64,000 bases of DNA, taken from assembly GCF_002160865.1 (NCBI RefSeq), contig NZ_NFLJ01000002.1, positions 1 through 64,000 on the forward strand, written 5' to 3'. Position 1 is the stretch's first letter; each line of letters begins with the position of its first letter. A model generated the notes under the pieces. The model was not told where the DNA came from. It made no database searches and was given only the letters and a program-made list of their open reading frames with translations. Position numbers and translations under genes: made by a program. Positions 16,965-26,103 of the stretch are shown piece by piece. The DNA comes from Massiliimicrobium timonense. GTDB taxonomy: Bacteria > Bacillota_I > Bacilli_A > Erysipelotrichales > Coprobacillaceae.

Positions 16965-17645
16965 ATGAATATTTTAGTTGTTGATGATGAAAAAGAAATT
17001 GCTGATTTAGTAGAATTATATTTAAAAAATGAAAACTTTCATGTTTTTAAATTTTATAATGGTTGCGATGCTTTACGTTGTGTTGAAACAAAGGATATTG
17101 ATTTGGCTGTATTGGATATTATGTTGCCTGATATTGATGGTTTAAAAATATGTTCTAAAATACGTGAAACGAAAATTTTCCCTATTATTATGTTGACTGC
17201 CAAAGAAACGGAAATAGATAAGATTACCGGTTTAACAATGGGGGCTGATGATTATGTCACAAAACCTTTTCGACCATTAGAACTGATGGCAAGAATTAAG
17301 GCACAATTACGTCGATATGCAATGATGTCACCTAAAAAAGATGAATCTGTTTTAACAATAGGGGCTTTAACTATTGATAAAGATAATCATCATTGTTATT
17401 TAGATAATCAATTATTGTCATTGACTCCAACTGAATTTTCTATTTTATGGTTGCTATGTTCCAATAAGGGAAAAGTTGTCAGTGTTGATCAGATTTTTCA
17501 CGATTTATGGGGTGAGAAGTATTATACAAATTCTAGTAGTTCAATTATGGTTCATATTCGACATTTAAGAGAAAAAATGAATGATTCTGCTGAAAATCCA
17601 CGTTATATTCAAACTGTATGGGGAGTAGGTTATAAAATTGAATAA
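16965..17645 (+). CDS. OmpR/PhoB-family response regulator (VanR-like)
   Basis: A 226-residue response regulator. The receiver domain (1-115) has the acidic pair VVDDEKE, phospho-acceptor Asp in LAVLDIMLPDIDG (about residue 52), the switch Thr in IIMLTAKE and Lys in GADDYVTKPF. The winged-helix output domain (about 130-225) ends with IMVHIRHLREKMNDSAENPRYIQTVWGVGYKIE. Spacing and wording match VanR-type regulators. The kinase gene overlaps by 8 bp. A GAGGTGAG Shine-Dalgarno is present. Confidence 0.92.
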   Translation: MNILVVDDEKEIADLVELYLKNENFHVFKFYNGCDALRCVETKDIDLAVLDIMLPDIDGLKICSKIRETKIFPIIMLTAKETEIDKITGLTMGADDYVTKPFRPLELMARIKAQLRRYAMMSPKKDESVLTIGALTIDKDNHHCYLDNQLLSLTPTEFSILWLLCSNKGKVVSVDQIFHDLWGEKYYTNSSSSIMVHIRHLREKMNDSAENPRYIQTVWGVGYKIE

Positions 17646-18735
17646 AGATTATACAAAGAAATTTCAACATGAAATTATTAAAATACATATATTGATTACA
17701 GCAAGTTGTTTTGTTTTTATTCTTTGTCTTTATTTTTATATGGATTATTTTTATAATGGTGCTTTTATTAATTTTTTACAAGAGTTTTTTGGTTGGGATT
17801 TTGCTCATTTTGCATTAAGAAATCAAAGAACGATTATCTTTATGATTATTATGATGGTTATTTTATTAAATTCTATTATCGTAGAAATTTATGCCATTCA
17901 AAAAATATCTCGTGTTTTTTCACAGATTCAAATTCTTTTTCAAAAAGATGATCAAAGAATTGTTTTAGATGAATCTCTATATGAATTAGAAAATGATTTA
18001 AATGCCTTAAAAAGAGAAAGTATTGAAAATGAAAAAAAGGCTATTGATGAAGTTCAGCATAAAGTAGATATGATTGCATATCTGGCTCATGATATTAAAA
18101 CACCTTTAGCCTCAGTAATAGGTTATTTATGTCTGTTAGATGAAACGCCTCATTTACCAGAGGATTTACGTCATCAGTACACTCATATTACTTTAGAAAA
18201 AGCCTATCGTTTAGAACGACTCATTAATGAATTTTTTGATATTGCAAAACTCAATCAGACATATTCTCCTTTACATCTAGAAAATATCCATCTTCTTTAT
18301 CTTTTAGAACAAATGAAAGAAGAATTTTATCCATTAACTTCTCAAAAAGATCAGAAAATAGATATTCAAGTTCCAGAAAATTTGATTGTCTGTGTTGATG
18401 CTCAAAAAATGGCAAGAGTTTTTAATAATATTTTAAAAAATGCTTTTCATTATAGTTATGAACATACAATCATTCATATCCAAGCATATCAAGATGAAAG
18501 CTATACACATGTGGTTTTTGAAAATCAGGGAGATACAATTCCACCCGATAAAATTCAAAATATTTTTAAGCAGTTTTATCGTTTAGATGAATCACGTAAT
18601 TCATCAACAGGAGGCTCAGGGCTAGGATTATCTATCGCCAAAACAATTGTGGAACAACATCATGGTTTTATTAAAGTCAAGAGCGAAAATCAAAAAACAT
18701 CTTTTGATGTGATGTTACCACGTCATGAACTTTAG
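17638..18735 (+). CDS. Membrane sensor histidine kinase (VanS-like)
   Basis: A 365-residue kinase starting with TTG at 17638 behind GGGAGTAGGT. Two membrane helices (about 12-36 and 62-86) enclose a short outside loop of about 25 residues. HisKA has MIAYLAHDIKTPLASVIGYLCLL with the phospho-His at about 149. HATPase_c shows the N box RVFNNILKNAFHYS, and G boxes with SRNSSTGGSGLGLSIAKTIVEQH. The architecture is that of VanS/PhoR-like kinases with very small sensor loops that read membrane or cell-wall state. No van resistance genes are near; the downstream C39-like protein is the likely target. Confidence 0.92.
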   Translation: MNKDYTKKFQHEIIKIHILITASCFVFILCLYFYMDYFYNGAFINFLQEFFGWDFAHFALRNQRTIIFMIIMMVILLNSIIVEIYAIQKISRVFSQIQILFQKDDQRIVLDESLYELENDLNALKRESIENEKKAIDEVQHKVDMIAYLAHDIKTPLASVIGYLCLLDETPHLPEDLRHQYTHITLEKAYRLERLINEFFDIAKLNQTYSPLHLENIHLLYLLEQMKEEFYPLTSQKDQKIDIQVPENLIVCVDAQKMARVFNNILKNAFHYSYEHTIIHIQAYQDESYTHVVFENQGDTIPPDKIQNIFKQFYRLDESRNSSTGGSGLGLSIAKTIVEQHHGFIKVKSENQKTSFDVMLPRHEL

Positions 18736-18805
18736 AAAATCTTAAGTATTTATTAAAAAAATATATTTTTTATTCCTCTATAATGTTTTCATGGAGGAAG
18801 ATGTT

Positions 18806-19567
18806 ATGAGAAGAAAAATATTAGTATTTATAGCAGTATTGGTGATTCCTATCCTTATTTTACTAGCGGATCATTTTATTTTAAAAGAAGATATTCATTT
18901 ATCTTATGATTATGATATATCTGCCAAATGGCATCAAATTGTTGATAACCCCGATGCTTATCCTCAAGAATTGATTGATCTGGCATTAAGAAATAAAGAA
19001 ACCATTCCTTTTGTAGCTGATTATCCTGAAGATCATGAGAAAGACATTGCTATTAATATTCAACAAGAGATTCAAAGTGAAAGTATGCCTTTATTTATGC
19101 AATGGGATAAACGTTGGGGATATAAGATGTATGGGGATCAGATGATGGCTATTGATGGATGTGGACCGACATGTTTATCAATGGTTGTCAGTTATCTTAC
19201 TCAAAATGGACGTTATCATCCTTATTATATGGCACAGTATAGTGAACAAAATGGTTATTATAGTGAAGCAGGAACAGCGTGGCCATTGATGGTGAGAGGG
19301 GCACAGGCATGTGGTATTGATGTTAAAGAAATTCCTTTGGATGAAAAAACAGTTGTTTCAAATCTGTTAGAAGGACATCCTATTATTTGTAGTGTTTCTA
19401 AAGGGACTTTTACATCTACAGGTCATTTTATTGTTTTATCTGAATATAAAAATCATCAAATAAAAGTGCTTGATCCTAACAGTCAAAAGAAAAGTGGATA
19501 TTATTCTTTTGATGATCTATCTTACCAAATTAGAAATTTATGGGCATATAGCCAGAATAGTTTTTGA
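18806..19567 (+). CDS. Membrane-anchored C39-like cysteine peptidase family protein
   Basis: A 253-residue protein with an N-terminal signal-anchor (about residues 4-22, ILVFIAVLVIPILILLADHF). The C39_2-type papain-like domain (about 95-245) shows LFMQWDKRWGYKMYG, the catalytic Cys in DGCGPTCLSMVVSYL, His in STGHFIVLSEY and Asp/Asn in LDPNSQ. The start at 18806 is chosen because GGAGG lies 10 bases before it. Such proteins act on the outer face and may cut cell-wall peptides or other substrates; the substrate is not visible. It follows the VanRS-like pair by 70 bp and is probably part of its regulon. Confidence 0.85.
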   Translation: MRRKILVFIAVLVIPILILLADHFILKEDIHLSYDYDISAKWHQIVDNPDAYPQELIDLALRNKETIPFVADYPEDHEKDIAINIQQEIQSESMPLFMQWDKRWGYKMYGDQMMAIDGCGPTCLSMVVSYLTQNGRYHPYYMAQYSEQNGYYSEAGTAWPLMVRGAQACGIDVKEIPLDEKTVVSNLLEGHPIICSVSKGTFTSTGHFIVLSEYKNHQIKVLDPNSQKKSGYYSFDDLSYQIRNLWAYSQNSF

Positions 19568-19592
19568 CTATTCTTTTTTTGTGTTATAAAAT
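19554..19592 (+). promoter_or_regulatory. Terminator with the metF promoter embedded in it
   Basis: AGAATAGT (19554-19561) and ACTATTCT (19567-19574) with loop TTTTG and a following T-run form the terminator of the C39-like gene. The -35 TTGACT (19564-19569) lies in its loop and arm, and after 17 bp the -10 TAAAAT (19587-19592) follows, 23 bp before the metF start. No SAM riboswitch or T-box fits in this gap. Confidence 0.7.
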
Positions 19593-19615
19593 AAACAAAA
19601 AATGGAGGTAACAAT

Positions 19616-20500
19616 ATGAAAATTTCTGAAATATTAAAAAAGAAAGCAACTATTTCTTTTGAAGTTTTTCCGCCTAAAAATAAAGAAGGAGATATTTCAT
19701 CTATTTATTATACAATTGAAGAATTATCACATTTAAATCCAGATTTTATCAGTGTCACTTATGGAGCTGGTGGTTCAACAAAAGGAAAAACTGTTGAAAT
19801 CGCATCTACGATTAAAAATCAATACCATATTGAAGCAGTTGCTCATTTGACATGTATTTCTTCAACACAACAAGAAATATTAGACATCTGTCAACAATTA
19901 AAAGACAACAATATAGAAAATATTCTCTCTTTACGTGGAGATTATCCTCAAGATGGTCTTCAACATGAACTTGCTTTTCATTATGCAAAAGATTTAAATC
20001 AATTTATTTCATCTCATTTTCCAGATGATTTTTGTTTATCTGGAGCCTGTTATCCCGAAGTGCATCAAGAAGCCAGTTGTTTAGAAGAAGATTTAAAGGC
20101 TTTAAAAGAAAAGGTGGATGCCGGAGCTGAATATCTGATTACACAAATTTTCTTTGATAATCATTATTACTATCGTTTGGTTAAAGAGGCTAGAAAAAGA
20201 GGTATTACAGTACCGATTCTAGCTGGAATTATGCCTGTCACACATTCTAAATCATTATTAAGAACAGCCAAATTATGTGGATGTTCAATTCCATATGAAT
20301 TATCAACAATGATTGAATCTTACTATCATTATCCTCAAGCTATGAAAGAAATAGGAATTAATTATGCAACACATCAGATTATTGATTTAATCACAAATGG
20401 AGTTGATGGTATTCATATTTATACAATGAATAAACCTGAAATAGCTAAAGCTATTTTTCAAAATATTCCTACTGTATTAAAAGAGTTGAATCATGAATAA
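19616..20500 (+). CDS. metF: Methylenetetrahydrofolate reductase
   Basis: A 294-residue FAD-dependent TIM-barrel enzyme that reduces 5,10-methylene-THF to 5-methyl-THF, the methyl donor for MetH. Typical motifs are ISFEVFPPKNKEG (catalytic Glu near residue 18), FISVTYGAGGST, HLTCISST, LSLRGDYP and GAEYLITQIFFDN. Length is the family norm. The start follows ATGGAGGTAACA. It overlaps the next gene by 8 bp and opens the metF-activation protein-metH operon, so one-carbon units flow directly to methionine. Confidence 0.95.
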   Translation: MKISEILKKKATISFEVFPPKNKEGDISSIYYTIEELSHLNPDFISVTYGAGGSTKGKTVEIASTIKNQYHIEAVAHLTCISSTQQEILDICQQLKDNNIENILSLRGDYPQDGLQHELAFHYAKDLNQFISSHFPDDFCLSGACYPEVHQEASCLEEDLKALKEKVDAGAEYLITQIFFDNHYYYRLVKEARKRGITVPILAGIMPVTHSKSLLRTAKLCGCSIPYELSTMIESYYHYPQAMKEIGINYATHQIIDLITNGVDGIHIYTMNKPEIAKAIFQNIPTVLKELNHE

Positions 20501-21122
20501 ACAACTGATCAGACATTATCTTCAAGCCCAAACGGTAATGGACCAGACAACTGAACAATTCATAGATGAATGTATTCATGAAGTCCAGACGATTGCACAA
20601 TTTAAAGCTGTCTATCAAATTTATCATTTATCCCATCATCCCTTGATGTTGAAAGAAGTGAATATTCCTTTGGTATCAGATGATTTAAAGTTTTATTTCA
20701 AAGATTGTCATGAATGTTGTATTATTGCCTGTACGCTCTCAACAATGATTGATCGTCAATTGAAGTATTATGAACATATTGATATGCATAAAGCTGTTGT
20801 ATTTGATGCCGTGAGTAATGCGTATTTAGAGGAATGTTGTGATGATTTTGAAAAGACTTTAGATTTTAAAGAACGAACATTTCGTTTGGCACCGGGTTAT
20901 GGAGATATACCAATGCAGCTCAATAAAACATTCGCAACTTTGTTGCAGATTGATAAAAAATTAGGTGTCAGTATGAATAGTTCGGGCTTATTGATTCCAA
21001 TGAAGTCGATGATTGGTCTTATAGGGATTGGAAAAAATATGAAAAAAACATGTTTATCGTGTATTCGCAAAGAAAGTTGTGAATTAAGGAAAGGGGGACA
21101 AAGATGTTACGTGAAAGATTAA
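20493..21122 (+). CDS. Stand-alone methionine synthase activation-domain protein
   Basis: A 209-residue protein matching the C-terminal reactivation domain of cobalamin-dependent methionine synthase. The core shows FRLAPGYGDIPMQLN, IGKNMKKTCLSC and the SMNSSGLLIPMKSMIGLIGIG stretch where S-adenosylmethionine and cob(II)alamin normally meet. C-terminal cysteines (TCLSCIRKESC...RCYVKD) could bind an iron-sulfur centre or metal. In this lineage MetH lacks its own activation domain, and this separate protein is thought to supply it. It overlaps metF by 8 bp and metH by 19 bp, so expression is tightly coupled. Confidence 0.9.
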   Translation: MNKQLIRHYLQAQTVMDQTTEQFIDECIHEVQTIAQFKAVYQIYHLSHHPLMLKEVNIPLVSDDLKFYFKDCHECCIIACTLSTMIDRQLKYYEHIDMHKAVVFDAVSNAYLEECCDDFEKTLDFKERTFRLAPGYGDIPMQLNKTFATLLQIDKKLGVSMNSSGLLIPMKSMIGLIGIGKNMKKTCLSCIRKESCELRKGGQRCYVKD

Positions 21123-23452
21123 AGAAAGAATTATTGATTTTTGATGGTGCTATGGGTTCAATGTTGCAAAAGTATGGAATGAAAGCAGGGGAGATACCAG
21201 AAGTTTATAATATAGAACACCCTGAGATGATTATTGATATTCATAAGCAATATCTTAAGGCTGGGGCTCATTTTATCACGACGAATACTTTTGGGTGTAA
21301 TCCTTTAAAGATGCAGGAAAGTGGATATTGTTATTGTGATTTATTGAAAGCCGCTGTGAAAAATGCTAAAAAAGCAAGAGATGAAGTGAATCCAGATGCT
21401 TATATTGTTTTAGATATTGGACCTATAGGCCAGTTATTGGAACCACTAGGGACACTTCGCTTTGATGAAGCTTATGAAATGATTGCTTCACAGGTTTTAA
21501 TGGTAAAAGATGATGTTGATGCTGTTTTACTAGAAACAATGACGGATTTATATGAAGTCAAAGCAGGTATTTTAGCTGTTAAAGAAAATAGTGATTTACC
21601 TGTGTTTGTGACAATGACATTTGAAAGTCATCAGCGAACTTTAACAGGAACAGATCCTCTTACATTTGTCAATGTAGTTGAAGGATTAAAGGTCGATGCT
21701 CTTGGTGTGAATTGTTCACTAGGACCAGTTGAACTATTACCGATTGTCAAAACGATTTTAAAATATGCTTCTGTGCCAGTCATTGTTCAACCAAACGCTG
21801 GATTACCTTGTTTAGAACATGGTCATACATGTTATCCAATGAAAAGTGATGAATTTGTAGAAGCTATGAAAGAATATGCACAGCTTGGTGTTAATATTAT
21901 TGGTGGATGTTGTGGAACGACACCAGAATTTATTGCTGGTTTAAAAGAGCATTTGCCTTCATATAGTCAACCCCGAGAAGTCTTACCTTATACTGCTGTG
22001 TCCAGTGCTCATCAGACAGTTTTATTTGAAGGACAAGTGGTTGTTTGTGGTGAAAGACTTAATCCGACTGGGAAAAAGAAATTGAAAGCGGCTTTAAAAG
22101 AAGGAAACTATGAAGAATATGTGAAAGAAGCCATTCAACAACAAAGAGCTGGCGCAGATATATTAGATGTTAATGTGGGTTTACCTGGTATTGATGAAAA
22201 ACAGGTGATGGTCACTGTTCTCAAAATGTTGCAGGAAGTGATTGATTTGCCTTTACAGATTGATTCTTCTTCGCCAGAAGTCATTGAAAAAGCATGTCGT
22301 TATTATAATGGAAAGCCATTAATTAATTCAGTGAATGCTAAAGAGGAAGTTATGGAAGCTATTTTTCCGATTGTTCAAAAATATGGTGGTGTTGTTATTG
22401 GATTAACATTACAAGATGGAATTCCTTTATATGCAGATGAAAGATTAACACTTGCCAAAAAAATTATACAAAAAGCAAAAACTTATCAAATACCATCAAA
22501 AGATATCATTATTGATTGTTTAACTTTAACAGCTTCAGCTCAACAAAAAGAAGTACAAGAAACATTAAAAGCTGTATCATTAGTTAAAAATGAATTATCT
22601 CTTTATACGACATTAGGTGTATCTAATGTATCCTTTGGTTTACCTCATCGTCCTTTGCTTAATCGTACCTTTTTAGCACTGGCATTACAGGCAGGATTAA
22701 ATTTACCGATTATTAATCCTTTAGATCAACAATTAATGGATACGATTGATGCTTATCGTGTTCTCTCTTATCAAGATAAAGATGCAATTCAATACATTGA
22801 AAAACAATCCCAGCACACCGTACAACCAGTCTTTCCTACAACGGATTTTACATTGCATGATATCATTATTCATGGTTTAAAAGATGAGGTGAAAGCCAAA
22901 ACACAGGAACTCTTACAAACAAAACAAGCTTTAGAAATCATTGATCAAATTATTATTCCAGCACTGAATCAAGTGGGTGATGATTATGAAAACAATCGTA
23001 TCTTTTTACCACAACTGATTCAATCAGCAGAAACAACAAAACTTGCTTTTGAAGTCATTAAATCAACGTTTCATCAACAAGATGCTGCAAAAGCGACAGT
23101 TGTTATGTGTACTGTTGAAGGAGATGTTCATGATATTGGAAAGAATATTGTTAAGGTTATTTTAGAAAGCTATGGTTATCAAGTTATTGATTTAGGCAAA
23201 GATGTGAAAAAAGAACGTGTTGTGGAAGCCTATCAAAAATATCACCCTCAGGCGATAGGTTTGAGTGCTTTAATGACAACAACAGTCGTCCATATGCAAA
23301 AAACGATTCAGGCATTAAAAGAAGCTCATTGTGATTGTCCTATCTGGGTAGGAGGAGCTGTACTCACAGCGGATATTGCTAGAGAAATAGGGGCTGATTA
23401 TTATTGCCAAGATGCAATGGCAACAGTCACATTATTACAGGATATTTTATAG
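21104..23452 (+). CDS. metH: Cobalamin-dependent methionine synthase without activation domain
   Basis: A 782-residue enzyme that moves the methyl group of methyl-THF to homocysteine through cobalamin. Domains in order: homocysteine/zinc domain (1-290, LLIFDGAMGSML; zinc cysteines in GVNCSLG and GGCCGTTPE), pterin-binding domain (about 310-560, VCGERLNPTGKKKLK, ADILDVNVGLPG), cobalamin cap domain (about 590-670) and Rossmann B12 domain with CTVEGDVHDIGKNIVKVIL, whose His is the lower cobalt ligand. It ends there, so the reactivation domain is missing and is supplied by the preceding gene. AAAGGGGG lies before the ATG. Confidence 0.95.
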   Translation: MLRERLKKELLIFDGAMGSMLQKYGMKAGEIPEVYNIEHPEMIIDIHKQYLKAGAHFITTNTFGCNPLKMQESGYCYCDLLKAAVKNAKKARDEVNPDAYIVLDIGPIGQLLEPLGTLRFDEAYEMIASQVLMVKDDVDAVLLETMTDLYEVKAGILAVKENSDLPVFVTMTFESHQRTLTGTDPLTFVNVVEGLKVDALGVNCSLGPVELLPIVKTILKYASVPVIVQPNAGLPCLEHGHTCYPMKSDEFVEAMKEYAQLGVNIIGGCCGTTPEFIAGLKEHLPSYSQPREVLPYTAVSSAHQTVLFEGQVVVCGERLNPTGKKKLKAALKEGNYEEYVKEAIQQQRAGADILDVNVGLPGIDEKQVMVTVLKMLQEVIDLPLQIDSSSPEVIEKACRYYNGKPLINSVNAKEEVMEAIFPIVQKYGGVVIGLTLQDGIPLYADERLTLAKKIIQKAKTYQIPSKDIIIDCLTLTASAQQKEVQETLKAVSLVKNELSLYTTLGVSNVSFGLPHRPLLNRTFLALALQAGLNLPIINPLDQQLMDTIDAYRVLSYQDKDAIQYIEKQSQHTVQPVFPTTDFTLHDIIIHGLKDEVKAKTQELLQTKQALEIIDQIIIPALNQVGDDYENNRIFLPQLIQSAETTKLAFEVIKSTFHQQDAAKATVVMCTVEGDVHDIGKNIVKVILESYGYQVIDLGKDVKKERVVEAYQKYHPQAIGLSALMTTTVVHMQKTIQALKEAHCDCPIWVGGAVLTADIAREIGADYYCQDAMATVTLLQDIL

Positions 23453-23461
23453 GAGGGTCTT

Positions 23462-23614
23462 ATGGCATTAAAAGTTAAAATGAATGCAACCGATTTAGAT
23501 GAACTTGAAACAGAGATTCCTTTGTTTGCAACACAAGAAGAAAGTGAAGATATTCAAGTTGATGAACAAATGACAATTAAAATTAAAGTCAAAGAAAAAG
23601 AAGAACAGTCTTAA
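23462..23614 (+). CDS. Small acidic/charged protein after metH
   Basis: A 50-codon frame: MALKVKMNATDLDELETEIP followed by an acidic middle and a KIKVKEKEEQS end. It starts 9 bp after metH behind a perfect AGGAGG and is almost surely translated. No domain is recognised and there is no membrane segment. Its last codons form the left arm of a long terminator hairpin, and its stop overlaps the stop of the convergent ABC-F gene by 4 bp. A link to methionine metabolism is suggested only by its place in the operon. Confidence 0.7.
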   Translation: MALKVKMNATDLDELETEIPLFATQEESEDIQVDEQMTIKIKVKEKEEQS

Positions 23615-23630
23615 TGTGACTGTTCTTCTT
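23598..23630. terminator. Bidirectional terminator inside two convergent coding ends
   Basis: AAGAAGAACAGTC (23598-23610) and GACTGTTCTTCTT (23618-23630) form a perfect 13-bp stem with a 7-nt loop. The stem encodes KEEQS in both directions, as the C-terminus of the 50-residue protein and of the ABC-F protein. Confidence 0.9.
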
Positions 23631-25347
23631 TTTCTAATAGAATAAGCCAACGATTGCTTTTGGTTTCAATATCTTCCTCTAATTGATTTCTTTGACAAGA
23701 AAGAGCTTGGATAGAAGCAAAATCACTGACATGATGAAGTTGTTCATCTAATTCATGAAGCTGTTGTTCTAGTAAAGGAAGTGTTTCTTCTAATGTTTGA
23801 AGTTCCTTTTTTTCATGATATGTTAATCTGACAGCACGTTCTTTTTGAGGTTTCACTGCCTTTTTGACTTTGCGTTGAACAGGTTGTGCATTCAACATAT
23901 AATCACTATAGCCTCCATTATGAATTTCAATACGCTGATGATTAAACACCCAAAGCGTATCACAAAGACGATCTAAGAAATAACGATCATGGGATACAGT
24001 GATGATTATTCCTTGAAAGCTATCTAAATAGTCTTCTAAAATCTGTAATGTCGTAATATCTAAATCGTTAGTTGGTTCATCTAATAACAAGACATTAGGA
24101 GCACTCATTAAGACTTTTAATAAATATAAGCGTCTTTTTTCACCACCAGATAAACGACCAATAGGCGTATATTGCATATCTTTATCAAATAGAAATTTTT
24201 CACACATTTGTTTAGCGGAAAACTCACCTTGACGTGTCTGGAGATATCGGGCTTCATCTTGAATATAGTCAATCACTTTTTGTTGAGAATCCATATCTTC
24301 GTGACCCTGTTTAAAGTAACCGATACGAATGGTTTCACCATATTCTACATATCCTTTTGTAGGCTGTAATTCTCTGGCTATAATATGGAGTAAAGTTGAT
24401 TTGCCAGAACCATTGATACCAATAATACCAACACGTTCATTTCTTTTTAATAAATAATCAAAAGGTTCAAACAAAACGGAATCATAACCATGTGATACAC
24501 CATGTAAAACAATGGTTTTATGACCTAAACGTGAAGCAATATCAATCATTTCTAAGTTTTGACGAACAGGAACATCCTCCTGTTGACTTAAAGTTTCAAA
24601 TCTTTGAAGACGTCCTTTGTTTTTAGTTGTACGTGCCTGAACACCAGCACGAACCCATTCGAGTTCTTTTTTGAGAAATTGTTTTCTTTTGTGTTGTGTA
24701 TTTTGTTGTGTTTCTTCTCGCAAAGCTTTTTGTTCTAAATAAAGTGAGTAGTTCGCATCATAGAAATAAAGTTGTCCATAGTCTAATTCCATCATACGCT
24801 TTGTAATACGTTCTAGAAAATAACGATCATGGGTAATCATAACTAAAGCTTTATTGAATTTGATAAGAAATTTTTCTAAATATTCAATCATTTCATGATC
24901 TAAATGATTGGTTGGTTCATCTAATAAGAGTAAATCACAAGGTTTGATGAGGGCGATTGCTAAAGCAACACGCTTTTTTTGACCACCTGATAATTGACCG
25001 ACAGGTTGATGATGGTGAGTGATCTGAAAACGATTTAAAATGGAAAGGATTTCATATTCGGCAATATCATGACCAACTTCTTGGTAGACTTGTTGTAGAA
25101 CGGTGTTTTCTGGCTGGAATTGTGGATGCTGAGAAAGATAGTTAATGCGGATATCTTTCTTTTTGATAATTTCTCCTTTATAATCTTCTTGACCAGCTAA
25201 AATTTTTAAAAGAGTTGATTTTCCAGCTCCATTAAGACCAATCAAACCTATTTTATCATGTTCATGAATAGAAAAAGAAATATCTTTTGCGATACATTTT
25301 AAATTGTTATATTTTTCAAGATGTGATACACTCATTAACATATTCAT
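23611..25347 (-). CDS. ABC-F family ATPase (Uup-like)
   Basis: A 578-residue soluble ABC protein with two nucleotide-binding domains and no membrane segments. Walker A motifs are GLNGAGKST (about residue 40) and GINGSGKST (about 315); signatures LSGGQKKR and LSGGEKRR; Walker B LLLLDEPTNHLD and VLLLDEPTNDLD. The inter-domain linker contains ELEWVRAGVQARTTKNKGRLQRFE, typical of Uup-like members. The C-terminus (about 500-578) is a coiled-coil extension, as in Uup. These proteins act on the ribosome or on DNA-linked processes; a resistance role is not indicated. Confidence 0.9.
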   Translation of the reverse strand: MNMLMSVSHLEKYNNLKCIAKDISFSIHEHDKIGLIGLNGAGKSTLLKILAGQEDYKGEIIKKKDIRINYLSQHPQFQPENTVLQQVYQEVGHDIAEYEILSILNRFQITHHHQPVGQLSGGQKKRVALAIALIKPCDLLLLDEPTNHLDHEMIEYLEKFLIKFNKALVMITHDRYFLERITKRMMELDYGQLYFYDANYSLYLEQKALREETQQNTQHKRKQFLKKELEWVRAGVQARTTKNKGRLQRFETLSQQEDVPVRQNLEMIDIASRLGHKTIVLHGVSHGYDSVLFEPFDYLLKRNERVGIIGINGSGKSTLLHIIARELQPTKGYVEYGETIRIGYFKQGHEDMDSQQKVIDYIQDEARYLQTRQGEFSAKQMCEKFLFDKDMQYTPIGRLSGGEKRRLYLLKVLMSAPNVLLLDEPTNDLDITTLQILEDYLDSFQGIIITVSHDRYFLDRLCDTLWVFNHQRIEIHNGGYSDYMLNAQPVQRKVKKAVKPQKERAVRLTYHEKKELQTLEETLPLLEQQLHELDEQLHHVSDFASIQALSCQRNQLEEDIETKSNRWLILLEKEEQSH

Positions 25348-25416
25348 ATTCTCCTTTATTGTTTTATTGTATCATGACTTTTTATTTTGTAAATATTTTC
25401 GTAGGAAGTGATGTTC

Positions 25417-26103
25417 ATGAAAAAAGTCATCATTATTTTATTCATTTTCATATTCATGTGTCAACCTGTTTTTGCACGTGCTGGAGGAGGTAGCAGCAGT
25501 GGTGGAGGAAGTCGTGGACATAGCAGTCATACTTCATCACCACATACAAGCTCAACTCGTCAAGGTGGTTCGCCAATTGCAGGTGTTTTAGGTGCAGGTG
25601 GCTGTCTGATGATGATGCTGTACTGGAAGCGTCATAAAGCCAAAAAAATGCATCAGGAGATTGTAGATGATATAAAAACAGCATATCAGCAGGATACATT
25701 CTGGGATGAAAAAGTCTTAAAGAAAAAAGTAGAAGAACAATATTTTAAAATCCAGAAGGCTTGGTCAAAACAGGATTTAACAACACTCAAGCTATGTTTA
25801 AGTGACGCTCTTTATGAAAGATGGCAATTAAAGATGGAATGGCAACAATATCAAAATCAACAGAATGTTTTAGATAATATTCAATTGTTTAAGGTGATTC
25901 TTGTTGATTTATATGATGATATAGATAATCATCAAGATTATTTCTGGGTATATATTGAAGGAAAGATGAATGATACGATGGTTCAAGATGAACAAATCAT
26001 AGAGAGTCATCATGATACTTTTGTAGAATATTGGAAATTTATACGTTATGGAGATGACATTTTATTGGATGAAATTAAACAACAAGATGAGGTAGAGTCA
26101 TGA
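25417..26103 (+). CDS. Tim44-like domain membrane protein
   Basis: A 228-residue protein with an N-terminal signal sequence (MKKVIIILFIFIFMCQPVFARA), then a Gly/Ser/His-rich low-complexity stretch (about 25-55), a second hydrophobic segment (about 58-71) and a basic KRHKAKK motif. The C-terminal domain (about 95-225) has the pattern of bacterial Tim44-like proteins: helix with YFKIQKAWSKQDLTTLKLCLSDALYERW, then VYIEGKMND and FVEYWKFIRYGDDILLDEIKQ strands. The start at 25417 was chosen for AGGAAG spacing; GTG 25408 and ATG 25411 are alternatives. It overlaps the nuclease gene by 4 bp, so the two probably work together. Confidence 0.8.
   Translation: MKKVIIILFIFIFMCQPVFARAGGGSSSGGGSRGHSSHTSSPHTSSTRQGGSPIAGVLGAGGCLMMMLYWKRHKAKKMHQEIVDDIKTAYQQDTFWDEKVLKKKVEEQYFKIQKAWSKQDLTTLKLCLSDALYERWQLKMEWQQYQNQQNVLDNIQLFKVILVDLYDDIDNHQDYFWVYIEGKMNDTMVQDEQIIESHHDTFVEYWKFIRYGDDILLDEIKQQDEVES

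Noticed and set aside
19568-19615. SAM riboswitch or T-box in front of the methionine operon
   Set aside because: The gap is 48 bp and contains only a terminator tail, promoter and Shine-Dalgarno.
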